Assembly (NCBI GenBank): GCA_963920525.1
Contig: OY986435.1
Coordinates: forward strand, 175,840,266-175,904,265
DNA from: Dichetophora obliterata
Taxonomy: Eukaryota; Arthropoda; Insecta; Diptera; Sciomyzidae
Length of the DNA: 64,000 nucleotides
Reading direction: 5' to 3'
Part shown: in pieces, positions 32,811 to 45,245 of the stretch
Layout: each line of letters opens with the position of its first letter
Position numbering within the stretch: position 1 is the stretch's first letter
The notes under the pieces: model-generated
Databases searched by the model: none
Told to the model about the DNA's origin: nothing
Seen by the model: the letters and a program-made list of their open reading frames with translations, nothing else
Translations under genes and position numbers: made by a program

Positions 32811-34005
32811 TTAAAGACATGTCTGAAGATCTCTTCATCTGTACTTCTTATATCCCGTCTAATGGTTTGCTTAACATTTATAAAGCTCATTCGGATAATA
32901 TATCAACTCTGGTTGCTGATAATAAACAAGTACTAGTACTTTGTAATTTCAAAATGCAACATGGGATGGACTAAGCAACAATCAGACACTTATTTATCTT
33001 CTTTTAGTTTGTCTAGTAATTTTGAAATTTACTTTATTAATAATTTTTTAGAACTTGGATTGCATCAAATTAATTCTTGTTTTAAATTGCCTTCTAGATT
33101 ATGAGATTTAGTTTTTATTACTTCTAATATAAATTTTAATTTGTTTAAATCAGATTTTTCCAATTTCACCTGTTAGTGCACACCATATCCGTATAGAAAT
33201 CCATTTCATTTTATTAATATTTGGCCTTAAGCATTGATAATACATTCAATTTTAACTTTAATGCATATAATTTTTTTGAAATTAATTCAGCTATAGGCAG
33301 CATAAATTGGGATAATGAGTTTAATAATCTTGATCCTTCCGCGTGTTTTAAAAAGTTTAAGTCCCTAATCTCCTTGATAATATTATGTAATGAGCATATT
33401 CCTAAAACAAAGCAAAAATCTTGCAAATTGTTTTGGGTCACCCGTAGTCTTAAAAAATTGTAAACCTGCGCACAAAATTTTAGAAAAAATTCTTAAAAAC
33501 AAATCTGAATTTTTATTTCCTGAAATACAGGCACTATAAGAGAGAATTTAATTTTCTTGATAAATACCTTTATAAGTAATACATTTTAAAATTTGAAAGT
33601 GATATTAAATGAAACCCTAAGTCGTTTTGACGTTTCGTCAAATCTAAAAAAGGTTCTTCTAATATCCCTCCGAATATGATTTTAAATAAAAACCCCTCAA
33701 ATAATATTAGTTCCACGGCTAATCTTTTTGCTGATTTTTTTATTTCTAACTATGAGCCCGTAAGCCAGGTTGATGTTGATCTTTCTCATTTAGATGATAT
33801 TGCTTCTCAATTAGATTTTGGATTTCTCTCTCTGACAGTAGGAGATGTTATTGAGGGGATTATAAAGCTTAAATCGTCACATAAATTAGATGTTGATGGT
33901 TTGTGTTCTTTTCTCCTAAAAAACTGTATGTTAAGTGTGGCCAATGCGCTTCTGCTGATCTTTAACAAGTCGCTGAACTCTGGCATTTTTTTAGATTTTT
34001 TTAGA
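32811..34005 (+). pseudogene. LINE fragment, endonuclease to start of reverse transcriptase (5' piece)
   Basis: The plus-strand translation contains endonuclease residues (EDLFICTSYIP, NIYKAHSDNIS, LGLHQINSCF), then the linker SINWDNEFNNLDPSACFKKF. The N-terminal reverse transcriptase region follows (ANLFADFFISNYEP, then ALLLIFNKSLNSGIFLDFF). It is broken by stops and ends abruptly at 34005. The 3' piece of what is probably the same element resumes at 39690, with about 45 residues missing between. The clade is jockey/CR1-like. Confidence 0.7.
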
Positions 34006-34694
34006 TTTTAGATTGCATTGATTTCAGAAATGAAAATGTATGAAGAATATAACAATTTATATTTTTTCAAAACGTTATTTTTTTGGTGAACAAAATTAAA
34101 CAGAAACATAATTAAAAAATTAGAACATAACGGTGAAACAAATTTAAATAGAAACAAACCTTTAAAAACGAGCTCACATTGAACGTCGGGCAAGTAAGGA
34201 AAAAATTAAAATTGTGGTCCTTAAACCGTTATTCTGCCCACAACTTTTTACTACTGCTGGAATAACTTCAGTCAAATGCAAAACTTAAAAAAATAAACAT
34301 TTCTCGAAAAGTGAATCAATCAACACTGGCAGAAAGGCAGATCGTGATAGATTATTATTTGAAAGGAAAATCCGAGCGACAAATTTCACAAATTGCCTTA
34401 AAAAGTAAATCAACACTGCACGATATAATCAAACATTATATACAAGATAAGAGAATATGCAATAAAAAACGTACAGTAGCTAAAAATAAACTGAGCTCCA
34501 AAGATTAAAGGTATTTTTTAAGAGAAATAATAAAAGACCCATTTTTATTTGCACTTAAACTGGCGGTCATTTTAATAAAACTCAATTTGAAAAAGAATGT
34601 ATACTCAGAAACAATTTGAAGAGTTTTGGGAAAAAAATGTTTAAATTGAGGAGTAGCACGAAAAAAGCACTGTATTAGAAAGAAAAATGAAATA

Positions 34695-35991
34695 AAGGGT
34701 GTCCCAACAAGAACGCAATTTTTAAATTTGGCGCCATTCAAAGTGTCATTGTTTGACATTTGAACAATTGTTATTGTTTGCTAGTAGAAGGTACGAGGTT
34801 AGTAAAAATGGAGCGCTACACGAATGAACAACGCATTCTCATTGTGAAATTGTTTTACCAAAATGGTGAAAGTTTTGCGGCTACAGTTCGCAAATTGCAA
34901 TCAATTTGGGGTCACAATAATGCTCCAAAAGAGTCAAGTGTAAAGAGATTAATGGATAAATTTGCCGAAACTGGGTCTGTTAGTGATGTTAAGACAACAA
35001 CGCGCCTTCGACCAGGTCGATCGACCGAAAATGTCGCAGCTGTACGTGATGATGTCGCTCAAACTACATCCACCTCAATTCGACACCAAGCTCAGCAAAT
35101 TGGTGTCTCCAAATCCACTATGCAGCGAATTTTGACCAAAGATTTGTATCTTCATGCATACAAAGTTCAATTGACTCAGGAACTGAAGCCAGCTGACAGC
35201 GAAGGGAGTTCGTTAATTGGGTATTGGAGAGACAACATGATAATGCTGATTTTGCCGCTAAAATCATCTTCAGTGACGAGACCCATTTCCATCTTGATGG
35301 CTTCGTCAATAGGCAGAATTGTCGCATTTGGGGTGAGGACAATCCTTGAGTGATTCACGAGAAGCAAATGCATCCTCAACGTGTCACTGTGTGGTGTGGT
35401 TTTTGGGCTGGAGGAATCAGTGGACCTTTTTTTTATGAAAATGAGGCAGGTCAAGCGCAAACAGTCAATGGTATTCGGTATCGTGAAATGATAACCAGTT
35501 TTTTCTTGCCTAGACTTGAAGAAATGAATGTGGAGGGCATGTGGTTCCAACAAGATGGTGCCACATGTCATACAGCCAGAGAAACAATTCAATTGCTGCA
35601 TCAGTCATTTCCCGGTCGTGTTCAGAATTGGTTCAGATCAGAATTGGCCGCCTAGATCGTGCGATTTAACACCATTAGATTTTTTTCCTTTGGGGTTTTT
35701 TGAAGTCGATGGTTTACGCGAATAATCCGACGACGACTCAAGTCTTAAAAGAGGAAATTGGACGCTGCATTAATGAAATACCGCAGCATTTATGCAAAAC
35801 GGTCATTGAAAATTTCATTAAAAGATCGCGTGTATGCCAGCAAATCCGCGGCGGCCATCTGCACGATATATTGTTCCATGCATAACCTCATTCTGTCTAC
35901 TTTACTATATAATAAAGTTTCACGATTTTTTTTTTTAAATATCTGTGTTTTATTTAAAATTTAAAAATTGCGCTCTTGTTGGGACACCCTT
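34695..35991 (+). mobile_element. DUF4817-type IS630/Tc1/mariner element nested in Tc1 A
   Basis: Read inward, both ends are AAGGGTGTCCCAACAAG followed by GAACGC or AGCGC and ATTTTTAAATTT. TA lies directly outside on each side (34693-34694 and 35992-35993), the target duplication of this superfamily. The length is 1,297 bp. End integrity and TA duplications show a recent enough insertion to keep precise borders. Confidence 0.9.
34808..35885 (+). pseudogene. DUF4817-type transposase, three frames
   Basis: The ATG at 34808 opens MERYTNEQRILIVKLFYQNG, the DUF4817 helix-turn-helix. After a frameshift near 35195 the core shows the first catalytic Asp in IFSDETHFHLDG (about 35260-35295). A stop lies at 35348. 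Then HPQRVTVWCGFWAGG, the second Asp in QQDGATCHTA (about 35548-35577) and the third Asp in RSCDLTPLDFF (about 35655-35690, in another frame) follow. The C-terminus ends RGGHLHDILFHA. The third residue is Asp, not Glu as in Tc1. Only about four lesions separate it from an open frame. Confidence 0.85.
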
Positions 35992-37029
35992 TAGAACGCC
36001 CCAATTTTGTGCATGAGCAGATGACCAAAGACTTTCGATTCTGGAGCAAGGCTAATAATACAGAAAACATAAGGATCTTTAGCACTTTTAAACAATAAAC
36101 TTTTAGTACAGGTTTTGTTGACCGATGAGAGTTTATTTAATTTATATGGTCCAGACGGAAAGCGAATACCGAATGGAGAATTTTGAAATTAAAATTCTAA
36201 ACATACGATTAGGCATGGTAAAGGAACAGATGGTTTGGGGCTGTGTCTGATGTTGGAAGGATTCATTTTATTGAAGGTATAATGGACGAAAATATGTTCC
36301 TTGACATTCTCATGGTGCAAGTCAAAGAAAGTGCGGGTAAATAAGGAATTGCAGACAATTTTTAGTTTTACCAAGACAATGACCTGAAACCTACGATGCT
36401 CTTGGTGAAGAATTGTGTACTCAATATTTGTCCAAATGTCATAAAAACAACCTCACAAGGCCCAGATTAAAATGTTTTAGCCGAGCTGAAAGCCCTGGCA
36501 GCTATTGCTCGTTTTTTTTTCTTTTATTTATAAGATTTTATATTTTGTAAATAATTTTTAATAAATAAAATAAATAATAAAATGTTATAGGGCATCTATG
36601 AGATGAACTTGAACTCTGAGTGCAGTATCAGAGATGGGCAACTAAAGATCCAATCTTAAAAAAAGTATCCTAAGTGAAGAGTGGAATCAGATTGGAGCTA
36701 AAGTTTTTAAAAATTTGTTGCACCCATTTCCAAAAGGCTGCAGGAAGTCATATAAGAAAAAGGATTGGCAACAAAATATTAAATTCTTAGTTTTAGCATT
36801 GAATTCCTTATCTGCCCGACTTTCAATGTGTGCTCGTTTTTAAAGCTTTGGTTTGATTTAATTTTGTTTAACCGTTATGTTCTAAACTATGTTTTTGTTT
36901 AATTTTGCTCACCAATAAAGACTGTTTTGAAAAAAATATTTACTCCAAGTATCTTCTTACATTATTATTTCTGAAACCAATGCAATAAGCGCTAAGAAAT
37001 GCCGGCCCGAATTTCGTTGTGAGCCACTG

Positions 37030-37544
37030 TATGTATAAAACGCGTATTTTAAGTATATTTTATTCTATATAAATAAGCAACATCGAATCAAATAATAGTG
37101 ATTATCAATTTAAGGTACTCGAAAAACAATCCTAATTTCAAAAACAATCCAAAACACTATACTCATTTTAACTAGTTTGCTGCGGCCATTGTCCAACCCA
37201 AGGACCTACGTGGAAATGAGTTAAATCTCATGTCCGCCAAATCAAAATCCCAATTAGTTCGATATGCATTTGGGCCGGATATGCATACGCAGGCATAAGC
37301 TTGTAAGGAAAAGAGATATTCTCTGGCACACCAATCCAGGTGATAGTGTGAGTTCTGTCTAATTTCAAATCAGGAAGCTACGTGAGCACGTAAATCATAA
37401 TTGGATTTAAAATTAAAATATTGAATAGTTCAAAAGAAAGTTTTGAAAAACGATTCATATTTGATGCTGCTTACTTTCTAAAACAAAATATTGAGACAAA
37501 AAGGAGAAACAACAATCTCAATTACCGATATTACATTGTTATAA
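37030..37544. other. Non-coding spacer
   Basis: No ORF or repeat recognised between Tc1 A and the minus-strand LINE. Confidence 0.3.
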
Positions 37545-39700
37545 AACTACGTTAGGTATAATATGATGAAGTTAAATTGATTTAATTATTTAAATGTAAT
37601 ATAATTTTCCGTTTTAAGACGTCTACAGAATCAGAAAAATTATTCATGTTGAAGTTATCATTGAAATCACTGCACATACATTGTACAGGTTCATGAAGAG
37701 CGTAATTAGAATTGCACTGACTCAACTTGAAAAACAGAAAATGTCTAGTTCCTCTCCTTGGGATGTTAAAATTTAGAGCTGAGATGAGATATTCCGAATT
37801 AATCTCGCCACGAAGTAATTTATACAGAAACATGACATTAAGCATCATTCTTCTGCTTCTTAGGGAAGGTAGTAAAATAATCTTAAGGCGTATTTCATAC
37901 GATGGAAGCATAATATTAAAATTCCAACGACTATGGCGTAAAGTTAAAACTGTTTTTGAAGGAATTCTATGGCGTCGATGTAGGCATAATATTGTGGGTT
38001 CCATATAACTGATGCATATTCAAGAATTGGTCTTACGAGAGAGGTATATAATAATTTAGCTGTAAAGGGATCACTGAATTCTTTAGCCCATCTTTTAATA
38101 GAACCAAGGACTCCTCTTGCCTTATTTATCACCATATTAACGTGGAGATTGAAGCGAAGTTTTTAATCCATAACAATACCAAGATCGAGAAAACTGTTTA
38201 CTATTTCTAAGTTAGTGTTATTTATAGAGTAATTTACGTTATTAGCAGATCTACGCGAGAATGTCATTTGCTTACATTTTTTTAAGCTACAAGCTACACA
38301 AGTTTAAGCTAAACCAGTCCACAAGTCTATTTAGATCAGATTGTAAAAGATGTGATTTGTAACAAAGAAAAAGTTTCACGTCGTCAGCGTACATTACGAC
38401 GTTACAGTGTTTTATTAAAGAAGGAAGATCATTAATGAATAGTAAAAACAAAACTGGTCCAAGATGACTGCCCTGAGGAACGCCAGAAGTGACCGAAATA
38501 CTTTTTGAAAGAGAATTCTTATATAAAACCTTTTGAGTACGTCTAGATAAATACGATTTTATCCAATTTAATAATGTGACAGGAAACCCAATAAGGTGGA
38601 GTTTTTCAAAAGAAGATTATGATTAACACCGTCGAAGGCTAGGCTAAAGTCCATATAAATAACATCAGTCTGCAGTCCCAAAGTAAAACCATTTATAACA
38701 CGCGTAGTTAACTCTAAGAGGTTTGTTGTAGTGGACCTACCCTAAAGAAAACCATGTTGAGAGACAGAAACGGTGGAAGATAACGAGTGGGTTAATTGAT
38801 CAGTTATGATTTTCTCAAATAACTTAGGGATTGCACTTAATTTTGCAATACCTTGATAGTTAGACACATCTATCTTGGAGCCAGATTTATGAAGGGGTAT
38901 AGTATAAGAATCCTTCCATATAATTGGAAAATAACCACTATGCAAGGAAATATTTAAAATTTTTGCTAGAGGAGTGCACTGGTTAGTAGCACATTGCTTT
39001 AAAATACAGCTCGGAATTTCATCAGGGCCGGTCGAAAAGGATTTTACTTGTTGAAGATAACACATAACAGTATTTGGGTCAATTATAAGAGTTTCAAAAG
39101 AGCTTCAAAAGAAACTGGCGGGAGAAAAGGATACACCGTGCTAGTATTAAATGGTATATCGGAGTAAATTGATTTAAAGAAGTTTGCAAACATGTTAGAA
39201 ATTACATTATCACATGATGATTCTTCCTGATTGAATTTCATAAGGGGTGGAAAGCTGGAGGCTTTACGTTTTGAATTAACAAAACTATAGAAAAGTTTTG
39301 GATTATCTTTAAGTTGAGATTTTATGTTAATTACATAAGCAGACTAGCATTGTTTATTTAATAGTTGATATCTATAACGACAAGAAGAATAGGAAGCAAA
39401 GTCTAAACTAGAACCAGATAGTTTATATTTTTTAAATAAACGATTTTTTAGTGCCTTTAGATCATTTGTTAGCCAGGGTGGATTTAAAGGATTGGAGCAA
39501 CACCTTTTTTTTGAGACGGACAATAGAAAACACCTTTGTAGAGTATCATTAAAAAACTGTACCGAAGATTCGACGTCATGATATGAATATGATGTTCCGC
39601 TAGTTAAAATTGGAGACCAATCAGTCTGCGAAAATAAGAAATTGAGTTTTACATTAAGTTTGAAACGATTGTTAAGTTCAAACTATTTTTTGCTGTAAAA
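37545..39700 (-). pseudogene. LINE endonuclease C-terminus and reverse transcriptase, decayed
   Basis: On the minus strand, FKLNVKLNFLFSQTDWSPIL marks the end of the endonuclease (near 39660), then PPWLTNDLKALKNRLF. Reverse transcriptase signatures include FSTGPDEIPSCILKQCA, IPLHKSGSKIDVSNY, SAIPKLFEKII and SVSQHGFL. The C-terminal SLVRPILEYASVIWNPQ is read near 38010-38060. Many stops and shifts are present. It is related to, but different from, the LINE at 16920-19930. Its 5' end abuts the plus-strand LINE piece head to head at about 39690. Confidence 0.75.
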
Positions 39701-40828
39701 AAATATTATTTCTCCTTATCAACATGGTTTTATGCCCGGACGGTCTACTGTTTCACATTTGGTAATATTCTCTGAATACTGCTTATCATCGTTTTTGGAA
39801 GGACATTAAGTTGACGTGATTGACACTGATTTTTGAAAAGCTTTTGACAAAGTCTCCCATTTTCATATAATTGAAAAATTGAAGAGGATGGGCTTTCATT
39901 CAAGTTTTCTAAGTTCACTAATATCTCCAATAGGCAGTGTGTTGTTGCTTTTGATAAAAATTTTCCTAAATTTCAAAAACTCGTCTTATTGTGAATTTTA
40001 CTTTATAATTGGTGTTCTAATAATTGCCTCTTTCTTAATTTGATTAAATGTGTTTTCATGTCTTTCTCGAGGTCGTCTAATGTCCATCCGTCTTCATCAA
40101 AGTTAGTACCTTAACCAGTTTAAAGACCTTGGGGTTGTCTTTGATGTTAAGTTTTCGTTTGCCTTACATTTGGACTATGTTATTCCAAAGGTATATGCCA
40201 TGCTGGCGCTTATTCGTCGTAACAGTTCTTGCTTTTTGGATCCCTATACTTTAAAAGTTTTCTTCATAAGTTTGGTTAGTTCCAGGCTTAAGTAAACGGC
40301 CGTATTTGGTACCCGCATTATTCGACGCATAAGTTGAGACCTGAACGCGTCCAAAAATCTTTCACTAGGTTTGCTTTACCCTCTTTTAATGTCGAAGGTT
40401 CGATTGCATCTTATGGTGCCAGATGCCTCTTAATTACTCTTAAATCTTTGGAGAGTAGGATAAATATTTGATCTCTTCTATAGATCCATGACTTCATTTC
40501 TGGTGTCATCGATAGTCCTAAATTGTTGGAAATGATTAAGTTTAGTGTACCGGCTAGAACTCTACAAAGTTTTTATCCTTTCCATTTGAAAATGTGTCGC
40601 ACTAACTATGCTGCAAATGCGTTTATTTTAAGAGCTCTTAATCTGTTCAATGTCGTAAGTTGCAATCATAATGTCGATTTTTCCATATCCAAAAATTAGA
40701 TAAGAAATATTCTTAATACAATTTTGTAAAGTTATTTTTATTAATAAATAACATATTGTTCTAGTCTATAAGAAATATTGTTCAAGGACTAATGAAGTTA
40801 AATAAATAAATGAATAAATAAATTTTTA
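39690..40828 (+). pseudogene. LINE fragment, reverse transcriptase C-terminal half and tail (3' piece)
   Basis: The plus-strand translation reads SPYQHGFMPGRSTVSHLVIF, a broken KAFDKVSH motif, LNQFKDLGVVFDVKFSF and MLALIRRNSSCFLDPYTL, and ends NHNVDFSISKN. A tail TTAAATAAATAAATGAATAA near 40799-40828 is the LINE 3' end. YADD is not seen, so an internal deletion (around 39930-40050) is likely. It is probably the continuation of 32811-34005. Confidence 0.7.
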
Positions 40829-41539
40829 CCTTTAGGGTTAAGTTTTGAGAACTTACCTGTTCCACAAAATTATTTCCCAGGTAAAAGTAAATGTTTCACC
40901 CGAAGACATAAAACCGTTCAAACTAATAAAAAAATGTTCTAGCAAAAACTGCTTTAACATGAACTTGGCCTTGAAACTTCAATTTTTCGAAAATGGGCCA
41001 AAGGATTAAAAACGGTTAACGCAATTAAATTGAGCGTCCTCGAATGAATGAAATGTTACGTCTCAAGCTTGTTTGCTTTTTGGACATGCACAGTAGAGTG
41101 GCCGCACGTTGAATTTTTTTTTCGATATCCAAATGTCAAACACCGTGAGAACGTTCCATTTTATGCTTGTATTGTAGCTTCAAAAATTTTATTCAGATTG
41201 AATGACCTCAACTCAGCGAATTTGGGCCTAAAGTTGGACCTAAGGACCATTTTTTGTCGTATTTGTTCCATAGCATCTATAGAAATCGAAAAACGTAATT
41301 GAAATGCACTAAACATTTGAAGGTTGTTATAATATAAACATTTTGTTATATCGTCCAATAATCTAAGATATCTAGTTTTTTTAAATAAATATATTTTAAG
41401 GAAATATTGAGGAAATACTCAAACTACCATTTTTCTCAGTTTTATATTTTCAATAAAAAAAACAATCGAAATACGCTAACGAACTGTTCTACTATAATTT
41501 TCTTCTAATTTTGTCCCACACGGACCCATTATTATCTAC

Positions 41540-43370
41540 TTTCTTACTTACTTAGTTGGCGCTACAACCATATGCCCGTCTTGGCCTCATCTAAAAATTT
41601 GCGCCAGCCATTTCTGTCTCTCTCTTGCTGGCGCTAGTTAAAAATTCTAAACTTCGTCAGGTTGTCCTCTACTTGCTCTTTCCAACGAAGATGCGGTCGT
41701 CCTCTTCTGCGTTAACCGCCGCTGGGTACCGAATCGAATGTTTTCTTCACTGGAGCATCGTCTTTCATGCGCTGAACATGACCAAGCCAGCGAAGCCGCT
41801 CGATTTTAATGCGCTTGACTATGTCGATGTCAGCGTACAGCTCATACAGTTCATGATTCCACCGTATTCGGTTCTCGCCATTGACGCAGATTGGTCCGTA
41901 GATCTTGCGAAGAATCTTTCTCTCGAATGCTCCTAAAGTCTTTTCATCTAAACTGCTCAGCGTCCAGGTTTGTGATGCATAAAGTAGGACGGGCATGATG
42001 AGCGATTTATAGAGCTTGATTTTTGTTCGTCGAGAGAGGGCTCTGCTTCTCAATTGCCCACTGAGCCCAAAGTAACACCTGTTGGCAAGAGTTATTCTTC
42101 GCTTGATCTCAATGCTGATGTTGTTGGTTGAGTTAATGCTGGATCCCAGATAAACAAAGTTCTTCACAACCTCGAATGAGGTATTGTCAACGGTAACGTG
42201 GGTTCCAAGACGCTGGGACTGTTTGTTTGTTGACACTTAGTATTTCGTCTTATCTGCATTCACTGACAGACCCATTCGACTTGACTCTCTTTCTAATCTG
42301 GAAAATGCTGCACTGACTTCGAGCGTATTATGGCCAACGATATCTATGTCATCAGCATACGCAAGCACCATAACACTCTTGTAGAATATTGTGCCACTAC
42401 GTCTCAGATCAGCAGCTCGGATGATCTTTTCCATCATTAGGTTGAAAAAGTCGCACGATAAGGAATCACCTTGTCTGAAACCTCGTTTCAGGACCGCTCG
42501 ACAGGACTTTATATGCAATATTAAGAAGGCTTATCCAACGGTAATTGGCACAGATAGTGGGATCGCCTTTCTTGTGGATTGGGCAGAGCACACTGAGATT
42601 CCAATCGTTCGGAATGCATTCTTCCGACCATATTCTGCATAGAAGCTCGTAAATGCATTTAAGTAGAGCTTTGCCTCCGTTCTTAAACAGCTCAGCAGGT
42701 AAGCCATCAGCTCCTGCGGCTTTGTTATTTTTAAGACAAGCTTTAGCTGTCAGAACTTCATCATAGTCGGGCAGCGGAACCTCAACGCTGTCATCCAAAA
42801 TTGGGGTTTCTGGAATATCATCTCTTATGGCGGGATTGTTGTCAGCGTCGCCATTTAGAAGCTTAGGGAAGTGTTCCCTCCATAACGTCAGTGTACTCTG
42901 GACATCTGTCATTAGATTCCCGTTTTCATCCTTGCAGGAAGAGGCCCCGGTTGTAAAACCATCGGCAAGGCGTCTTATTTTTGGAAAAATTTTCGGGCCT
43001 CATTCCTGTCACCATACATCTCAATCTTCTCTTGCTCGCGCTTTTCTGCCTCTCTTTTTTTTCCGCCTGAAAATATGTCTCTCTTCCCTCTTCTTTTCTT
43101 TGTATCGCTCCTTAGCAGCGCGCGTTTCAACCGACTGCAGGGTGGCTTTGTAGGCGGCGTCTTTCTCTGCAGTGGCGTTGCAACACTCCTGGTCGTACCA
43201 CTGGTTTCGGCGAGGGCGTTGGAAGCCAATCACCTCTTCAGCAGCCGCACGCATGGAGTTGGAAATGTGTGTCCACTGCGCGCATATATCATCGATTGGA
43301 GGAGTGCTTTGAAGCAGGAGTGAGAGTCGAGTGGCGAAAGCATCGGCTATCTGTTTCGATTGCAGCATAA
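41540..43370 (-). mobile_element. RTE-type LINE, copy 2, 5'-truncated
   Basis: High identity to 507-2690. The 3' end carries the same TTAC repeat (41542-41551). Relative to copy 1 it lacks about 330 bp (junction near 42485, removing part of the reverse transcriptase before YADD), and it keeps about 49 bp that copy 1 lost. The 5' truncation point is near 43370, typical of target-primed insertion. YADD is at 42348-42359. Confidence 0.85.
41712..43370 (-). pseudogene. RTE-type reverse transcriptase, copy 2
   Basis: Open segments run 43370 to 42466 (TLWREHFPKLLNGDADNNPA, then CPIHKKGDPTICANYRW), 42518 to 42237 (MVLAYADDIDIVGHNTLEVS) and 42236 to 41712 (YLGSSINSTNNISIEIKRR, ending GHVQRMKDDAPVKKTFDSV). 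A stop at 42239 separates the last two, which are in the same frame. The endonuclease is absent through truncation. Lesions are fewer than in copy 1. Confidence 0.8.
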
Positions 43371-43789
43371 GTGTGATATATGGGACACTTAATGAAATTA
43401 AAATCATTCAAAATCATGTGGTCCCCAGATAAATTTCTTGGGAAAATATGTTGGGAATATACGTCCAAAATAGCCCCCAGCTTCCTCGAATGACTACAAG
43501 GAGGTCCAATATGAAGCAGATAAATCAATGGCTGATTTCTTTTATTAAAATAAATAAAAATGAATCTATAATAAATTAAATTTAGTCAACATATATAATG
43601 GTCTATATATTAAAAAATAAGTCAGTCTTATATTCAATAAACAATATAATTGTCATCAGAATACATGATTGAGTCAATAATTCAAAATATAAATTTTTTT
43701 TATCAGAATACATAAAAAATTAAGTCCGCGTAGCTCAATTTGTAAATTGATTTGTATGAGAATACAGAAAAATTATTCTTTATGGAGTA

Positions 43790-44160
43790 GATTGTATTTC
43801 ATGTGTGATTGAAATTCCTTTCTATATCACTCAACACTTTGCAGTAAACAATGTCTGTTCTCTTCTACATGCAATAATGCTCGATTGAAGTCGTTGATCA
43901 ATTTCACGGCTCTTTCAGCTGGATTATTTACAACAGATATATTTTTTCATATTCTAGAGTCTTCTGATTCCACAGAGGAGGGTTATATTCCAGAAATTTC
44001 GTAGAAAAACTGTTAATTTTTAGAGTTACAAAATCAAGCAAATATCTCTTTGCAAACTTTTTAAAATCTTCTTCGCTGGCTTTTATTCGCTTGCAAATGC
44101 TTAAATCGTTGTCGTCGTCCTCGTGAACTTTTAGAGCTAAAGCCATTTTTTTTTTCATTT
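43790..44160 (-). pseudogene. Transposase-like C-terminal remnant, family not named
   Basis: The minus-strand frame reads KINSFSTKFLEYNPPLWNQK and LEYEKIYLL; after a break come INDFNRALLHVEENRHCLLQ and a YRKEF segment. I recall the same architecture (an NxxPxxW block, then an AERAVKLI-like helix, then EEQxQxLLQxVEEHRK) from uncharacterised insect proteins that look transposon-derived, but I cannot name the family. It lies inside the 41050-45245 inverted-repeat element and could be its transposase. Confidence 0.4.
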
Positions 44161-44850
44161 TTATGTTTATACTTTTGTCGAAAAAAAAAATATCCCATTA
44201 CCTATTCAGATAGTTACCAGAGGTGGTTTCTGAATTTGTCTGCTAATTCCGAGGAAACCTGAATAGTGCTTAATTCCGTTAACGCATCCACACCAGTACA
44301 CTACGTACTATATATGCGAACAACAAAAATACAAACGCTGCGAATACCATCTAGCTCTTTCGATTTTAAGGAGAATTGGTGACCAAAAAGGTAAATTTTT
44401 AGAGCGTATATTGCTTTTGACATAAATTTAGCTCATGAAATCGTGTCAGGTATTTTAAAATTTGGGACTGTGTCACCAAGAATTAGAAGCACAAGTTGCA
44501 ATAGTTATTTGCAAGCGCCCTGTTTTTATTTTTCTTGTAATGTCTTTAAAGAAAATTTTGAAAGAAATTTGCCAAAACAACTGTCAATGCTACCTTGTCT
44601 AGTTATGCCATGGATTACTTTGAAAAAGGTGACCCTTTGAAAAAATTGGAACAGAAAAAAGAGAGCATGCTTTATAAAGCTATTTTAAAAAACAATTACA
44701 AATGCGGAAATGAAAGAATTCTTAGATCTCAAATATCAAAAACGGTTTTTCAAATGCATAGAAAGCTGCTGTGGGTTAGGAAAAATCCAAGGATGAGTCG
44801 TAGAGCAAAGTTTTATACATGATAAGATGCGCCATGGATTAAAAAAAATT
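44161..44850 (+). other. Weak open frames, unrecognised
   Basis: A frame at 44595-44822 reads MDYFEKGDPLKKLEQKKESM and ends MSRRAKFYT. It is lysine-rich and may be another transposon remnant in the same element. There is no domain I recognise. Confidence 0.25.
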
Positions 44851-45245
44851 AAAGTAGAACAGTACATTCGCGTGTCTCGATTGTTTTTTTTTTCATTTAA
44901 AATATAAAACTGACAAAATTGGAATTTGAGTATATCCTAAACTTTTTCTGAAAATATATATATTTCGAAAACTAAATATCTCAGATTATCGAACGATATA
45001 TCAAAAGGTCTGTATTATCACAACCTACAAATGTTTGGTAGTTTAATGACGCTTTAAAATTTCTATAGATGCTATGACAAAGACCCCAAAAAAATGATCT
45101 TTAGGTCCAACTTTAGGAAATAATGGCGAAGGGGTTGACTCATCTGGATGAAATTTTAGAAACTTGAGTTTGGTACCAAATAGCACATTTGGACCATGTT
45201 TAACATTGAATTTTCGAAACAAGGTTTATAAGAGCCACTAATACA

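Larger units (their letters stand above)
34305..36810 (+). pseudogene. Tc1-like transposase, broken and interrupted
   Basis: The paired HTH is clear: LAERQIVIDYYLKGKSERQI, then ALKSKSTLHDIIKHY. REIIKDPFLFALKLA lies upstream of the nested insert. After the insert come RIFSTF, LYGPDGKRIPN (around 36145), RIHFIEGIMDENMFLDIL (about 36250-36310), FYQDND with the second catalytic Asp (about 36370), a GPDLNVLAELKA segment holding the third-residue region (about 36455), and a C-terminal EEWNQIGAEV-like stretch. Many stops and frameshifts make it non-functional. Confidence 0.8.
34011..37029 (+). mobile_element. Tc1-like element with about 200-bp terminal inverted repeats (A)
   Basis: The left terminal repeat (34011-34205) is the near-exact inverse of 36815-36990: both contain TTTCAGAAAT, TGAACAAAATTAAAC or its GAGC variant, TTAGAACATAACGG, and TTTAAAAACGAGC. 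The right end finishes with CAGTGGCTCACAACG (inward from 37029) next to TA. The outer roughly 40 bp are missing on the left, at the LINE junction. A separate DUF4817-type element (34695-35991) is nested inside. Confidence 0.85.
41050..45245. mobile_element. Large element bounded by about 450-bp inverted repeats
   Basis: The left repeat (about 41050-41510) is the inverse of the right repeat (about 44850-45240). Shared strings on the right are AGTAGAACAGT, AAATATAAAACTGA, TTTCTATAGATGCTATG and TTAGGTCCAACTTTAGG. Between them lie RTE copy 2 and a transposase-like C-terminal remnant on the minus strand. I infer an old DNA transposon with long terminal repeats, later hit by the RTE element. Exact ends and target duplication are not resolved. 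Confidence 0.6.
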
